This document shows, in pieces, positions 9,157-17,602 of a stretch of DNA of 64,000 nucleotides; positions within the stretch are counted from its first letter, which is position 1, and each line of letters opens with the position of its first letter. The notes under the pieces were generated by a model. The model made no database searches. It was not told the DNA's origin and was given only the letters and a program-made list of their open reading frames with translations. This DNA is from Echinicola shivajiensis. GTDB lineage: Bacteria > Bacteroidota > Bacteroidia > Cytophagales > Cyclobacteriaceae. The DNA lies in NCBI RefSeq assembly GCF_018642165.1, contig NZ_JAHHZM010000001.1, positions 434,001-498,000 on the forward strand, written 5' to 3'. The position numbers were made by a program, and so were the translations under genes.

Positions 9157-9504
9157 ATGACAGCAGAAGAGCTGAGTAAATTAATCGTGAAAGGGATGGA
9201 AGAAAAAAAAGCTTCCGATATCGTGGTGATGGATTTGAGAGATATCAATAATTCTGTTTCCGATTTTTTTGTGATTTGTTCCGGCCAATCAGACACTCAA
9301 GTAGAAGCCATTTCTGATTCAATCGAAGAAGAGGTTTTCAAATCCAACAAAGAAAAACCCTGGAGAAGTGAAGGAAAAAACAACCTACAATGGATTCTAG
9401 TAGACTACGTTGACGTGGTAGCCCATGTTTTCCTAAAAGATAAAAGAGAGTTTTATGGCCTTGAAGATCTATGGGGCGATGCAAAAGTTACCCATATAAA
9501 TTAG
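9157..9504 (+). CDS. rsfS: Ribosomal silencing factor RsfS
   Basis: 115 residues, usual length. Binds ribosomal protein L14 on the large subunit and blocks joining of the subunits when nutrients are scarce. The family pattern is complete: ASDIVVMDLRDINNSVSDFF, VICSGQSDTQVEAISDSIEEEV, then WILVDYVDVVAHVFLKDKREFYGLEDLWGDA split across the C-terminal half. It sits 65 bases before ftsH on the same strand, an arrangement common in Bacteroidota. Confidence 0.95.
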   Translation: MTAEELSKLIVKGMEEKKASDIVVMDLRDINNSVSDFFVICSGQSDTQVEAISDSIEEEVFKSNKEKPWRSEGKNNLQWILVDYVDVVAHVFLKDKREFYGLEDLWGDAKVTHIN

Positions 9505-9569
9505 GTCTTTGTAAACTTTCATTTTTTAAATCCGTTTTACCTAAAGTTTATTGAATTAATATTTAAACG

Positions 9570-11615
9570 ATGAGTGATAAAAACAAAAATAAAAAATTCA
9601 TTCCTAAACCGCCTCAAAAGCCCAATTTCCAGCTTTGGCTAATTGTCACTGCTGTGATTGTGCTTATCGGCATCACTTGGTTCAACCAAAGGAGTGCCGT
9701 GATCGACATAACGATGAAGCGGTTTGAGGACATGGTCCTGAGCAATGATGTGAAGAAGGTAGTGGTGGTCTATAATCAAAACTATGTAGAAGTCACCCTA
9801 AAGGAGGAAGCTCTGGAAAACCAGCGCTACAAAGATGAACTGGAATCCCAAAATCCATTCTTTAACCCTGCTGGACCTCACTACAAGATTACTGTAGCAT
9901 CTGTTGATAAGTTTGAAGAAGACTTTGACAAACTGGAAGCCAAGCTTCCGGAAGATCAAAGGATAGGTACCTCAGCTAAAAAAGAAGAAAGCTGGGGCAA
10001 CTGGTTTGGGAGCTTTGGTTTCTTGATTCTGGTATTTTTCCTTTTCTGGATCATGATGAGAAGAATGGCTGGACCAAGTGGACCTGGTGGGCAAATTTTC
10101 AATGTGGGCAAATCCAAAGCCCAACTATTTGATGCTGAGAACAAGGTAAAAATCACTTTTGACAATGTAGCCGGATTGGATGAAGCAAAAGAGGAAGTGC
10201 AGGAAATTGTTGAATTCCTTAAGAATCCTTCCAAATTCACTAAACTAGGGGGTAAGATACCTAAAGGTGCATTATTGGTAGGACCTCCAGGTACGGGTAA
10301 AACCTTATTGGCCAAGGCCGTGGCAGGAGAAGCAGGTGTTCCTTTCTTTACCCTATCGGGTTCTGACTTTGTTGAAATGTTCGTTGGGGTGGGTGCCGCT
10401 AGGGTTCGTGACCTTTTCAAGCAGGCAAAAGAAAAAGCACCTTGTATCATTTTCATCGATGAGATCGATGCTATTGGACGTTCAAGGGGTAAAGGCCAAA
10501 TGCCAGGTTCCAATGACGAACGTGAAAACACGCTGAACTCACTATTGGTAGAAATGGATGGTTTCGGTACAGACACAGGAGTAATTGTACTGGCAGCAAC
10601 CAACCGTCCTGATGTATTGGATAGCGCCTTATTGAGAGCCGGTAGATTTGACCGTCAGATCAGTATTGATAAGCCTGATATTTTGGGTAGAGAAGCCATT
10701 TTCAAAGTTCATTTAAAACCTATCAAGACCAGTTCTGATATTGATCCTAAAAAACTGGCTGCGCAAACTCCAGGCTTTGCCGGTGCTGAGATTGCCAATG
10801 TTTGTAATGAAGCAGCCCTAATTGCCGCTAGAAGAAATAAAGCAGCTGTCGACATGCAGGATTTCCAAGATGCTGTTGATAGGGTGATTGGAGGTCTTGA
10901 GAAGAAAAACAAAATCATCTCTCCTGAGGAGAAAAAGATCGTTGCCTATCATGAGGCCGGACATGCTGTTGCAGGTTGGTTCTTGGAGCATGCGGATCCT
11001 TTGGTAAAAGTAAGTATTGTACCTAGAGGAATTGCAGCCTTAGGTTATGCTCAATACTTGCCTAAAGAACAATTCCTTTATCAAACAGAACAATTGATTG
11101 ATGAGATGTGCATGACCCTTGGTGGACGTGCTGCAGAAGAAATTGTCTTTGGAAAGATTTCAACGGGTGCCCTCAGTGACTTGGAAAGAGTGACCAAAAT
11201 GGCTTATTCTATCGTGTCGGTTTATGGTATGAATGATAAGATTGGTAATGTTTCCTTCTATGACAGCAAAGGAAATGATTATAAATTCAGCAAGCCTTAT
11301 TCTGAGTCCACCGCGGAAACAATCGACGAGGAAGTTAGAAAGCTAATCAGTTTCGCTTACGAAAGGACAAAAGACCTTTTGAGTCATCGAAAACCAGAAT
11401 TGGAGACCTTGGCCCAAGAGCTATTGGAAAAAGAAATCATCTTCCAGTCTGATCTAGAAAAGCTTATTGGTAAACGACCTTTTGATAGCGAAACTACCTA
11501 TGAGGCTTTTACTAGAAAAGTTGACGAAAAAGAAGAGAAAAAAAATAAGGCTGCCTCTGATAAAGGTGAAAGTTCTTCAGATGTAGAAGAAAGCCTTAGC
11601 GAGAAAAAGGACTAA
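9570..11615 (+). CDS. ftsH: ATP-dependent zinc metalloprotease FtsH
   Basis: 681 residues. Membrane-anchored AAA+ protease that extracts and degrades misfolded membrane proteins and some regulators. Seen in order: first membrane helix (about residues 22-42), periplasmic domain, second membrane helix (about 148-167), Walker A GPPGTGKT near residue 237, Walker [12 protein letters not shown] near 293, the second region of homology ending RAGRFDRQ, the zinc site HEAGH near 461, and a third zinc ligand in the [12 protein letters not shown] segment. The last 40 residues are a charged Lys/Glu/Ser tail, common in this phylum. Likely co-transcribed with rsfS. Confidence 0.97.
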   Translation: MSDKNKNKKFIPKPPQKPNFQLWLIVTAVIVLIGITWFNQRSAVIDITMKRFEDMVLSNDVKKVVVVYNQNYVEVTLKEEALENQRYKDELESQNPFFNPAGPHYKITVASVDKFEEDFDKLEAKLPEDQRIGTSAKKEESWGNWFGSFGFLILVFFLFWIMMRRMAGPSGPGGQIFNVGKSKAQLFDAENKVKITFDNVAGLDEAKEEVQEIVEFLKNPSKFTKLGGKIPKGALLVGPPGTGKTLLAKAVAGEAGVPFFTLSGSDFVEMFVGVGAARVRDLFKQAKEKAPCIIFIDEIDAIGRSRGKGQMPGSNDERENTLNSLLVEMDGFGTDTGVIVLAATNRPDVLDSALLRAGRFDRQISIDKPDILGREAIFKVHLKPIKTSSDIDPKKLAAQTPGFAGAEIANVCNEAALIAARRNKAAVDMQDFQDAVDRVIGGLEKKNKIISPEEKKIVAYHEAGHAVAGWFLEHADPLVKVSIVPRGIAALGYAQYLPKEQFLYQTEQLIDEMCMTLGGRAAEEIVFGKISTGALSDLERVTKMAYSIVSVYGMNDKIGNVSFYDSKGNDYKFSKPYSESTAETIDEEVRKLISFAYERTKDLLSHRKPELETLAQELLEKEIIFQSDLEKLIGKRPFDSETTYEAFTRKVDEKEEKKNKAASDKGESSSDVEESLSEKKD

Positions 11616-11639
11616 ATATCAAAAAAATAGATTCTATCT

Positions 11640-11674
11640 AAAAAGCTTTCCTAGTCATCAGGAAAGCTTTTTTT
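11640..11674 (+). terminator. Terminator after ftsH
   Basis: Hairpin AAAGCTTTCCT / AGGAAAGCTTT with a short loop, followed by a T run, 25 bases after the ftsH stop. Confidence 0.8.
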
Positions 11675-11729
11675 GTTTACACTAGCTCCTCCATTGTTCG
11701 GCTTACCTTTTCAATAATTAAAAGATTGC

Positions 11730-11737
11730 TAACTTTG
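11730..11737 (+). promoter_or_regulatory. Possible -7 element upstream of the lpxH-like gene
   Basis: TAACTTTG matches TAnnTTTG. It follows the ftsH terminator and would give a leader of about 90 bases. No convincing TTG partner at -33. Confidence 0.33.
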
Positions 11738-11831
11738 ACCTTCAAATTGATCAAGAAGGGTTTATTGGAAAATCATAGTCTCTTGCCAATAACCTTTTGC
11801 TAGGAATTCAACATACTCTTTTACATCATAC

Positions 11832-12596
11832 ATGAACATCAACCTTAAGGAAAACCAAAAAATATTTTTCGCTTCTGATTTTCATTTAGGATCACCTGAC
11901 CATCAAACCAGTAGAGAAAGGGAAGATAAAATCATTAAATGGCTGAAGAGTATTGAAGACGAAGCTGCTGCTATATTTTTGGTGGGTGACCTTTTTGATT
12001 TTTGGTTTGAGTTTGACACTGTCATTCCCAAGGGCTTTGTCAGGTTTATAGGTAAAATCGCCCAGCTAAGGGACAAAGGGATTCCCATATTCTTTTTCAC
12101 TGGAAATCATGACTTATGGATGAAGGACTATTTCACCACAGAGTTAAATATTCCTGTTTACCATAATCCAATAAACATTGAAATCAACCACAAAAAATTT
12201 CTAATCGGACACGGAGATGGGTTAGGCCCAGGAGATAAAAAATATAAAATCCTCAAAAAGTTTTTTACCAGCAAAACTTGTCAGTTTATTTTCAAATGGC
12301 TTCATCCTGATATTGGCCTGGCAATTGCTCATAAGTGGTCAAGCCACAGTAGAAGCAGCAATATGGCAAAAAATGAAGATAAATTCCTGGGTAATGATGA
12401 GTGGTTATGGGAATATTGTAAAAATGTAGAGACCAAAATGCATTTCGACTTCTATATCTTCGGCCATAGACATTTACCATTGGAACTTCCTGTGGGTAAA
12501 AGCTCCAAATATATTAACCTAGGTGAGTGGTTAAGTCAAAACACCTTTGCAGAATTCAATGGAGAAGAATTACATTTAAAGACTTTTGAAAAATGA
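11832..12596 (+). CDS. lpxH: UDP-2,3-diacylglucosamine diphosphatase (LpxH-type metallophosphoesterase)
   Basis: 254 residues, close to the 240 of E. coli LpxH. Cleaves UDP-2,3-diacylglucosamine to lipid X in lipid A synthesis, at the inner face of the membrane. All five metal-site blocks are visible: ASDFHLGSP, VGDLFDFWFEF, TGNHDLWM, IGHGDGLGPGDKKYK and FGHRHLPLEL. A lipid-binding insert lies in the middle (FTSKTCQFIFKWLHPDIG). Of the two COG2908-like enzymes in the window this is nearer to LpxH in length and motif spacing, so I give it the symbol, with some doubt. The stop overlaps the next start (ATGA). Confidence 0.82.
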   Translation: MNINLKENQKIFFASDFHLGSPDHQTSREREDKIIKWLKSIEDEAAAIFLVGDLFDFWFEFDTVIPKGFVRFIGKIAQLRDKGIPIFFFTGNHDLWMKDYFTTELNIPVYHNPINIEINHKKFLIGHGDGLGPGDKKYKILKKFFTSKTCQFIFKWLHPDIGLAIAHKWSSHSRSSNMAKNEDKFLGNDEWLWEYCKNVETKMHFDFYIFGHRHLPLELPVGKSSKYINLGEWLSQNTFAEFNGEELHLKTFEK

Positions 12597-13408
12597 AATT
12601 TTGGCTAGTTTTCACCCTTGCTGTTTTCTTGAAATCCCTATCAAGTTATGGACAAGAAATGATGTGGGAGCCAATCTTCACGCTACGCGAAAAAGAAATC
12701 AGCCTAGTTGACATTGACAATGACGGCAAAATCTTAATTGCTGATCAAAGGGGGAATCTAGATCAATACAATCAGTCTGGAGACGCTATCAATCATTATT
12801 CTCCTGAATTCCAGGGCACTTTAAGTCAAGTAGAAGCAGGAAGAACCTTAAATATTTTCACATTTTCATACGATCTTCAAAAATTCGAAATATTAAACAG
12901 GTTTATCAGTCCCCTATTTTCAGGCAGGTTGAACAATTTAGAATTCGGCAATATCCGTGCTGCTTCACTGGGCAACAATCAGAAAATATGGCTTTATGAC
13001 GAAACCAATTTTTCACTGATTCAATATGATTACCGAAGAAACGAGGTTCTTCAGCAACAATCGCTAAATCTTATCTTCGAGGATTCCAATTTTACTATCA
13101 TTGAGCTCACAGAATATCAAAATACACTTTTTATGAATGTAAAGGACAAAGGCATATTTCTTTTTGATAATCAGGCCAACTATATCGGCAAGCTTAATCT
13201 GATCACAAAACAAAAATTATCTTTTTCTGGGAATTGCATATTCTCCACATCTAAAAATCAATTGATCCAAACAGACTATCTATCGGGAAAAGAAAAAAGA
13301 TTCAATTTCCCTACTCCAAACATGAAAGTTTCGGTCCATCGGGACTTGTTTATTTTTTATAATTCCCATTCGCTTCAAGCCTATAAAGGAGAAATCGTTA
13401 AAAAGTAA
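12593..13408 (+). CDS. Exported protein of unknown function, beta-propeller-like
   Basis: 271 residues. Signal peptide (MKFWLVFTLAVFLKSLSSYGQ). The mature part has repeated short strands with turns such as SLVDIDNDGKILIADQRGNLDQY, IWLYDETNFSLIQYDYRRNE and KGIFLFDNQANYIGKL, a pattern of sequential four-strand blades, so a small beta-propeller is plausible. No enzyme motif seen. Its ATG overlaps the lpxH stop by four bases, so it is translationally coupled with it; a link with the cell envelope is inference. AT-rich but similar to neighbours. Confidence 0.65.
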   Translation: MKFWLVFTLAVFLKSLSSYGQEMMWEPIFTLREKEISLVDIDNDGKILIADQRGNLDQYNQSGDAINHYSPEFQGTLSQVEAGRTLNIFTFSYDLQKFEILNRFISPLFSGRLNNLEFGNIRAASLGNNQKIWLYDETNFSLIQYDYRRNEVLQQQSLNLIFEDSNFTIIELTEYQNTLFMNVKDKGIFLFDNQANYIGKLNLITKQKLSFSGNCIFSTSKNQLIQTDYLSGKEKRFNFPTPNMKVSVHRDLFIFYNSHSLQAYKGEIVKK

Positions 13409-13617
13409 GATCTATCAAAAAAATAATTGCAGAGGATAAACTAAACGTATTTTATGATAAGCTACATTATTCAACAGCTTAGTATCAATTTTAATTATTT
13501 AAATATTAGTTATCAATCATCAACTACATTAACAGTAAAAAGAATTATTAGAATAATTCTTACAATTATTTAAAAAATATTCGATTTATGGTTTGATTTT
13601 TGCAATTTTGCGATCAA

Positions 13618-14088
13618 ATGACAAAACGTTTACCACGAAAAATTCATCACTTAATTTTTATATTTGCTTTCCTGTATTTCGGATCAGGGATAGCAATGCA
13701 ATATCGTGCCCAAAATTTCATAAAAAAATCGGAAACGAATCTTACATTCCCAAAAAACCTGAATACCCCCGACGTAGATTTTGATTTAAAACCAACTGGG
13801 CAAAAGAAGTTTAAAATAGTATTGGAAGAAAAGATCCCGACCAAGACCACCGTAAAGGTATTTGATATCATTGGGAACTTAATACTTGAAGATGCCTTAA
13901 TGCCTGAAGATGGCCTGCAGAAAACTTACGATTTTTCTTATGTCAGCAGTCAACTTTTTGTAGTGGAAGTGGGGAATTCCAAATACAACAAAACAAAAAG
14001 CATCTATGCTAATCCACAAGGTAAAAAAAAAGTGGATGAGCTAAAAAAGAACTTAGAAGAAGATCAAGCTTCGAAAAATGAAGAATAA
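13618..14088 (+). CDS. Small membrane-tethered protein resembling a T9SS sorting domain
   Basis: 156 residues. The ATG at 13618 is preferred because it opens a basic N-terminus (MTKRLPRKIHHLI) and one hydrophobic helix (about residues 11-32). After a linker follows a strand-rich stretch (FKIVLEEKIPTKTTVKVFD, IIGNLILEDALMP, SQLFVVEVGNSKYNKTKSIYA) that looks like the C-terminal secretion domain of type IX cargo proteins. It differs in being almost the whole protein and in ending with a Lys/Glu-rich tail. Function unknown. Followed at once by a strong terminator; it has no partner on the same strand close by. Confidence 0.62.
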   Translation: MTKRLPRKIHHLIFIFAFLYFGSGIAMQYRAQNFIKKSETNLTFPKNLNTPDVDFDLKPTGQKKFKIVLEEKIPTKTTVKVFDIIGNLILEDALMPEDGLQKTYDFSYVSSQLFVVEVGNSKYNKTKSIYANPQGKKKVDELKKNLEEDQASKNEE

Positions 14089-14114
14089 AAAAACCGGCCT
14101 AAGCCGGTTTTTTT
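14087..14114. terminator. Bidirectional terminator between the 13618 gene and the FKBP gene
   Basis: AACCGGC / GCCGGTT with a CTAA loop, flanked by A and T runs on both sides, between convergent genes. Confidence 0.82.
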
Positions 14115-14143
14115 ATTCAATGATATGAAATACTCAAACTGAA

Positions 14144-14572
14144 TTAAGCTATCTCAACCAATTTTATATCGAAAATCAAATCTTCACCAGCTAGTGGGTG
14201 ATTTGCATCCAAAACAATTTTTTCGGCATCTACCTGAACCACTTTAACTGGCACTGGTTGACCTTGTTGATTTTGGATAGACAGATCCATACCTACTTCA
14301 GGCTTGATATCTGCAGGAACTTGTTCGATTGGCACATCAATCATCATATCATCTCTCTTGGCACCATAGGCCTCATCTGAAGGGATAGTAACGCTTTTAT
14401 CTTGTCCTACCTCCATACCATCTACAGCCTGATCGAAACCTTTAATCATGTTTCCATCACCAACTGTAAATTGAAGAGGTTCTCTGTTTTCTGAAGAATC
14501 GAAAACTGTACCGTCCTTTAACTTCCCTGTGTAGTGTACTTTTACTGTACTTCCTTTAGTTGCTACAGACAT
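14144..14572 (-). CDS. FKBP-type peptidyl-prolyl isomerase, SlyD-like
   Basis: 142 residues. FKBP half-domain (GSTVKVHYTGKLKDGTVFDSS, GDGNMIKGFDQAVDGMEVGQ) with an inserted flap domain (DVPIEQVPADIKPEVGMDLS to NHPLAGEDLIFDIKLVEI), the layout of SlyD. It catalyses cis-trans isomerisation of prolyl bonds and acts as a chaperone in the cytoplasm. The His-rich metal tail of E. coli SlyD is missing, so nickel binding is not expected. Single gene facing a shared terminator. Confidence 0.92.
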   Translation of the reverse strand: MSVATKGSTVKVHYTGKLKDGTVFDSSENREPLQFTVGDGNMIKGFDQAVDGMEVGQDKSVTIPSDEAYGAKRDDMMIDVPIEQVPADIKPEVGMDLSIQNQQGQPVPVKVVQVDAEKIVLDANHPLAGEDLIFDIKLVEIA

Positions 14573-14743
14573 TTAATTAATTATTTTTGTGAATAATGAT
14601 AAAGGTAATACTTTTTAAAAGGGATAAAAAAGAATCCCATATTTGATTTAAAAAGCGTCCATAATCGTTCTTTTTTTGTTCAATTCCGAACACACCTATA
14701 TAAAAAACCCTTCTTTTATGGTTAATTTGCCTATATTCATTTA

Positions 14744-14759
14744 TGGCATTATTTAGGCA
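14744..14759 (+). promoter_or_regulatory. Candidate sigma-54 promoter of the two-component operon
   Basis: TGGCAT-TATTT-AGGCA keeps the GG-N10-GC spacing of the -24/-12 class, though TT of the -12 box is replaced by AG. It lies 37 bases before the ATG of a sigma-54 activator, so self-activation is possible. Confidence 0.3.
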
Positions 14760-14795
14760 ATTGAATGTTTATAACATTACCAAATCAAAATAAAA

Positions 14796-16178
14796 ATGGA
14801 AGAAAAAAGTCTCGGAAAAATACTTATAGTAGATGATAATGAAGACCTACTTTTTGCTGCTAAAATGCTATTGAAAAAGTATGCCAAAGAAGTAACCATA
14901 GAAAAAGACCCTAGACGAATTCCATTTTTGGTTAACAACAACAGTTTTGATGTCATTTTACTGGACATGAACTTTACTGAGGATACCACATCTGGAAAAG
15001 AAGGTTTTCACTGGCTAAAACAAATCAAAGAGATTGATCCCAAGGCGGTGGTAATCTTAATCACTGCCTTTGGAGATGTAGAAATGGCCGTACAAGCACT
15101 GAAAGAAGGAGCCACAGACTTCATCCTAAAGCCTTGGCAAAATGAAAAACTTTTGGCCACTTTGACCTCTGCAAGCAGACTAAAGGAAAGCTATAATCAG
15201 GTAGATTCTATTTCCAAAAAATCCAAACAACTTCAAGCAGACCTTAAGAAACCCTTTTCGGAAATCATAGGGCAAAGCGCCGCTATGAAAAACATATTTT
15301 CCATCATTGACAAGGTCGCTCAAACTGATGCCAATGTTTTGATACTTGGAGAAAACGGAACAGGAAAAGAACTAATTGCCAGAGCTATCCATGACAGGTC
15401 CTTAAGAAATGATGAGATATTTGTCGGAGTGGACATGGGGGCTATCACCGAAACGCTATTTGAAAGTGAGCTGTTTGGTCACAAAAGAGGTGCATTTACA
15501 GATGCCAAGGAAGACAGGGCCGGCAGATTTGAAGTAGCAGACAAGGGCACCTTGTTTTTGGATGAAATCGGCAACCTGAGCATGCCTTTACAGTCTAAGC
15601 TTTTGACGGCCCTGCAAAAGAGAGAAGTCACAAGAATAGGCACCAATAAGTCTATTCCTGTTGACATACGACTGATCAGTGCTACCAACATGAAAGTTCA
15701 CGATATGGTCATGGACAATACCTTCAGACAGGACTTGTTGTACAGGATCAACACCGTAGAGATATTCCTTCCTCCATTACGTGACAGGCAAGATGATATC
15801 CCTTTATTGGCGAATCATTTTCTGAAAATATATGCTAAAAAATACAGGAAAGAATTTAATGGCTTCAAAACTGCAGCCATTCATCTCTTGCAACATTACA
15901 GCTGGCCTGGAAATATCAGGGAACTACAACATGCCATAGAAAGGGCCATCATTATGGCTGAAGGTGATGAATTGGATAGCAGGGATTTCTTTTTTCTTTC
16001 TTCAAAACCAGTAGCTGAAAAGGTCAGCAACCATACCAGCCTTAATCTGGATGAAGTAGAAAAAAATGTTATTCAAAAAGCCATCGACAAAAATGGCGGA
16101 AATATTTCAAAAGCTGCAAAAGAGCTGGGACTTACCCGGGCTTCTTTGTACAGAAGATTAGAAAAATATGGATTATAA
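14796..16178 (+). CDS. Sigma-54-dependent response regulator (NtrC class)
   Basis: 460 residues with the three NtrC parts. Receiver at about 1-125: acidic pocket DDNED, phospho-acceptor Asp in ILLDMNF near residue 55, and KPW at the conserved Lys. AAA+ domain at about 155-385: Walker A variant GENGTGKE, the sigma-54 contact loop GAFTDA, Walker B GTLFLDEIGNL, arginine finger region. C-terminal Fis-type helix-turn-helix (GGNISKAAKELGLTRASLYRR). It activates transcription by RpoN polymerase after phosphorylation by the kinase encoded directly downstream, whose start overlaps it by 11 bases. The target genes are not visible here. Confidence 0.94.
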   Translation: MEEKSLGKILIVDDNEDLLFAAKMLLKKYAKEVTIEKDPRRIPFLVNNNSFDVILLDMNFTEDTTSGKEGFHWLKQIKEIDPKAVVILITAFGDVEMAVQALKEGATDFILKPWQNEKLLATLTSASRLKESYNQVDSISKKSKQLQADLKKPFSEIIGQSAAMKNIFSIIDKVAQTDANVLILGENGTGKELIARAIHDRSLRNDEIFVGVDMGAITETLFESELFGHKRGAFTDAKEDRAGRFEVADKGTLFLDEIGNLSMPLQSKLLTALQKREVTRIGTNKSIPVDIRLISATNMKVHDMVMDNTFRQDLLYRINTVEIFLPPLRDRQDDIPLLANHFLKIYAKKYRKEFNGFKTAAIHLLQHYSWPGNIRELQHAIERAIIMAEGDELDSRDFFFLSSKPVAEKVSNHTSLNLDEVEKNVIQKAIDKNGGNISKAAKELGLTRASLYRRLEKYGL

Positions 16179-17511
16179 AGTCGGGTTATTAGGAAGAGTG
16201 GTCTTGCTTTCCATGACCCTATTCATACTTTCCTATGCTATACTCAACGAAGCCGGTGTTTTCATCACTTCGCTATTTATCATTTTGGTTATTGCCCAAT
16301 TGATTTTCTTGATCAACTATGCAGAAAGCAGTTTTAAAAAGGTCAGACAGTTCTTGGACAACATCAAACAAAACAACTATGCCACAGTTTATCCTGTCAA
16401 ATTTGACGGAACCGAAACAGATGACCTGCACATTGAATTCAATGCCATTTTGGCAAAGCTAAAAGAAGACCAGGCAGAAAAAGAAGCCAATTACCAATAC
16501 TTCAGATCGGTATTTCAACATCTTAGTATTGGCCTGATCACCTTTGAAGAGGATGGCCAAGTGCAGATCCTCAACACAGCAGCCAAAAGGATGCTAAATA
16601 TAGAACAGCTCGGCCATATAGAGGAAATTGAAGAAGTCAACAAGGAACTCCACTTTGCCATCAAAAACCTGAGAACTGGCGGGAGTGAACTGATCAAAAT
16701 CGCCCATCCGGATGGCATTATGCAGCTTTCTGTATATGTCATTGAACTAGTGCTTCGTGATGTCAAGTTCAAACTTGTATCCTTGCAGAATATCCAAAGT
16801 GAACTGGAGGAAAAAGAAATGGAAGCATGGCAAAACCTGGTAAGAGTATTGACCCATGAAATCATGAACAGCATTGCCCCTATTTCCTCATTGGCCTCCA
16901 CCATCAAGGTGGATATTCAATCACAACTGGACAAAGGGGGGGACATACCTGTCCATGATGTGGAAGATTATTTGATGGGGATAGCCACTATAGAAAAGCG
17001 CAGTGAGGGATTGATTGATTTTGTTAGCGATTTTAGAAGCTTGGCTCATATTCCTGTCCCTAAATTCTCCGCCATTAAAATAAATGAACTCTTTGAACAA
17101 CTGGCAACGCTTTTCGGTCATCAAATAGATGAGTTAAGTATTAAATGTGAGAAAAACATCGAGCCTGAAAACCTACTATTATTCGCAGATAGTTCTTTGA
17201 TTGAACAGGTACTCATTAACATTATCCAAAATGCCATCCATGCTGTGGAAGAATCAGAGGAGAAAAAAATCTCCCTAAGCGCCTTTATTGATGAAGCAGG
17301 AAAAATCATCATTGAAATTAGTGATACCGGTAGAGGAATTGAAGAAGAAGCACTCAATAAAATCTTCATCCCCTTCTTTACGACCAAACAAAAAGGATCA
17401 GGAATAGGATTAAGCCTATCCAAACAAATAATGAGAAGGCATAAAGGTAATATTCAGGTCAAATCAACTATCGGATCAGGAACTACATTTAAACTCATCT
17501 TCAATGCATAG
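16168..17511 (+). CDS. Sensor histidine kinase (NtrY-like), partner of the NtrC-type regulator
   Basis: 447 residues. Two N-terminal membrane helices with almost no periplasmic loop (about residues 7-24 and 29-48), a HAMP-like linker, a PAS domain around residues 105-200 (HLSIGLITFEEDGQVQILN), then the kinase core: H-box VRVLTHEIMNSIAPISSLAS with the phospho-His, N-box LINIIQNAIHAV, G1 DTGRGIEEE, F-box IPFFTTKQ and G2 GSGIGLSLSKQIM. Without a sizeable outside domain it probably senses a cytoplasmic or membrane signal through PAS. Overlaps the regulator gene by 11 bases, so the pair is coupled. The signal is unknown. Confidence 0.93.
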   Translation: MDYKVGLLGRVVLLSMTLFILSYAILNEAGVFITSLFIILVIAQLIFLINYAESSFKKVRQFLDNIKQNNYATVYPVKFDGTETDDLHIEFNAILAKLKEDQAEKEANYQYFRSVFQHLSIGLITFEEDGQVQILNTAAKRMLNIEQLGHIEEIEEVNKELHFAIKNLRTGGSELIKIAHPDGIMQLSVYVIELVLRDVKFKLVSLQNIQSELEEKEMEAWQNLVRVLTHEIMNSIAPISSLASTIKVDIQSQLDKGGDIPVHDVEDYLMGIATIEKRSEGLIDFVSDFRSLAHIPVPKFSAIKINELFEQLATLFGHQIDELSIKCEKNIEPENLLLFADSSLIEQVLINIIQNAIHAVEESEEKKISLSAFIDEAGKIIIEISDTGRGIEEEALNKIFIPFFTTKQKGSGIGLSLSKQIMRRHKGNIQVKSTIGSGTTFKLIFNA

Positions 17512-17602
17512 TCACTTTAAAAATGCCAGCCATATAACCTTTTCTTCATAAACTTCTATAATAGAAGATCATCAACTTATTTTAAGGTTTCCTCATCTTT
17601 AA

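Noticed and set aside
9955-10603. 215-codon frame antisense to ftsH
   Set aside because: Mirror frame of a highly conserved gene; its Ser/Pro/Ala/Thr-rich product is typical of a shadow.
17553-17567. CTTCTAT-a-ATAGAAG hairpin between the kinase gene and the BioF2-like gene
   Set aside because: Short stem, one-base loop and no T run; not enough to call a terminator.
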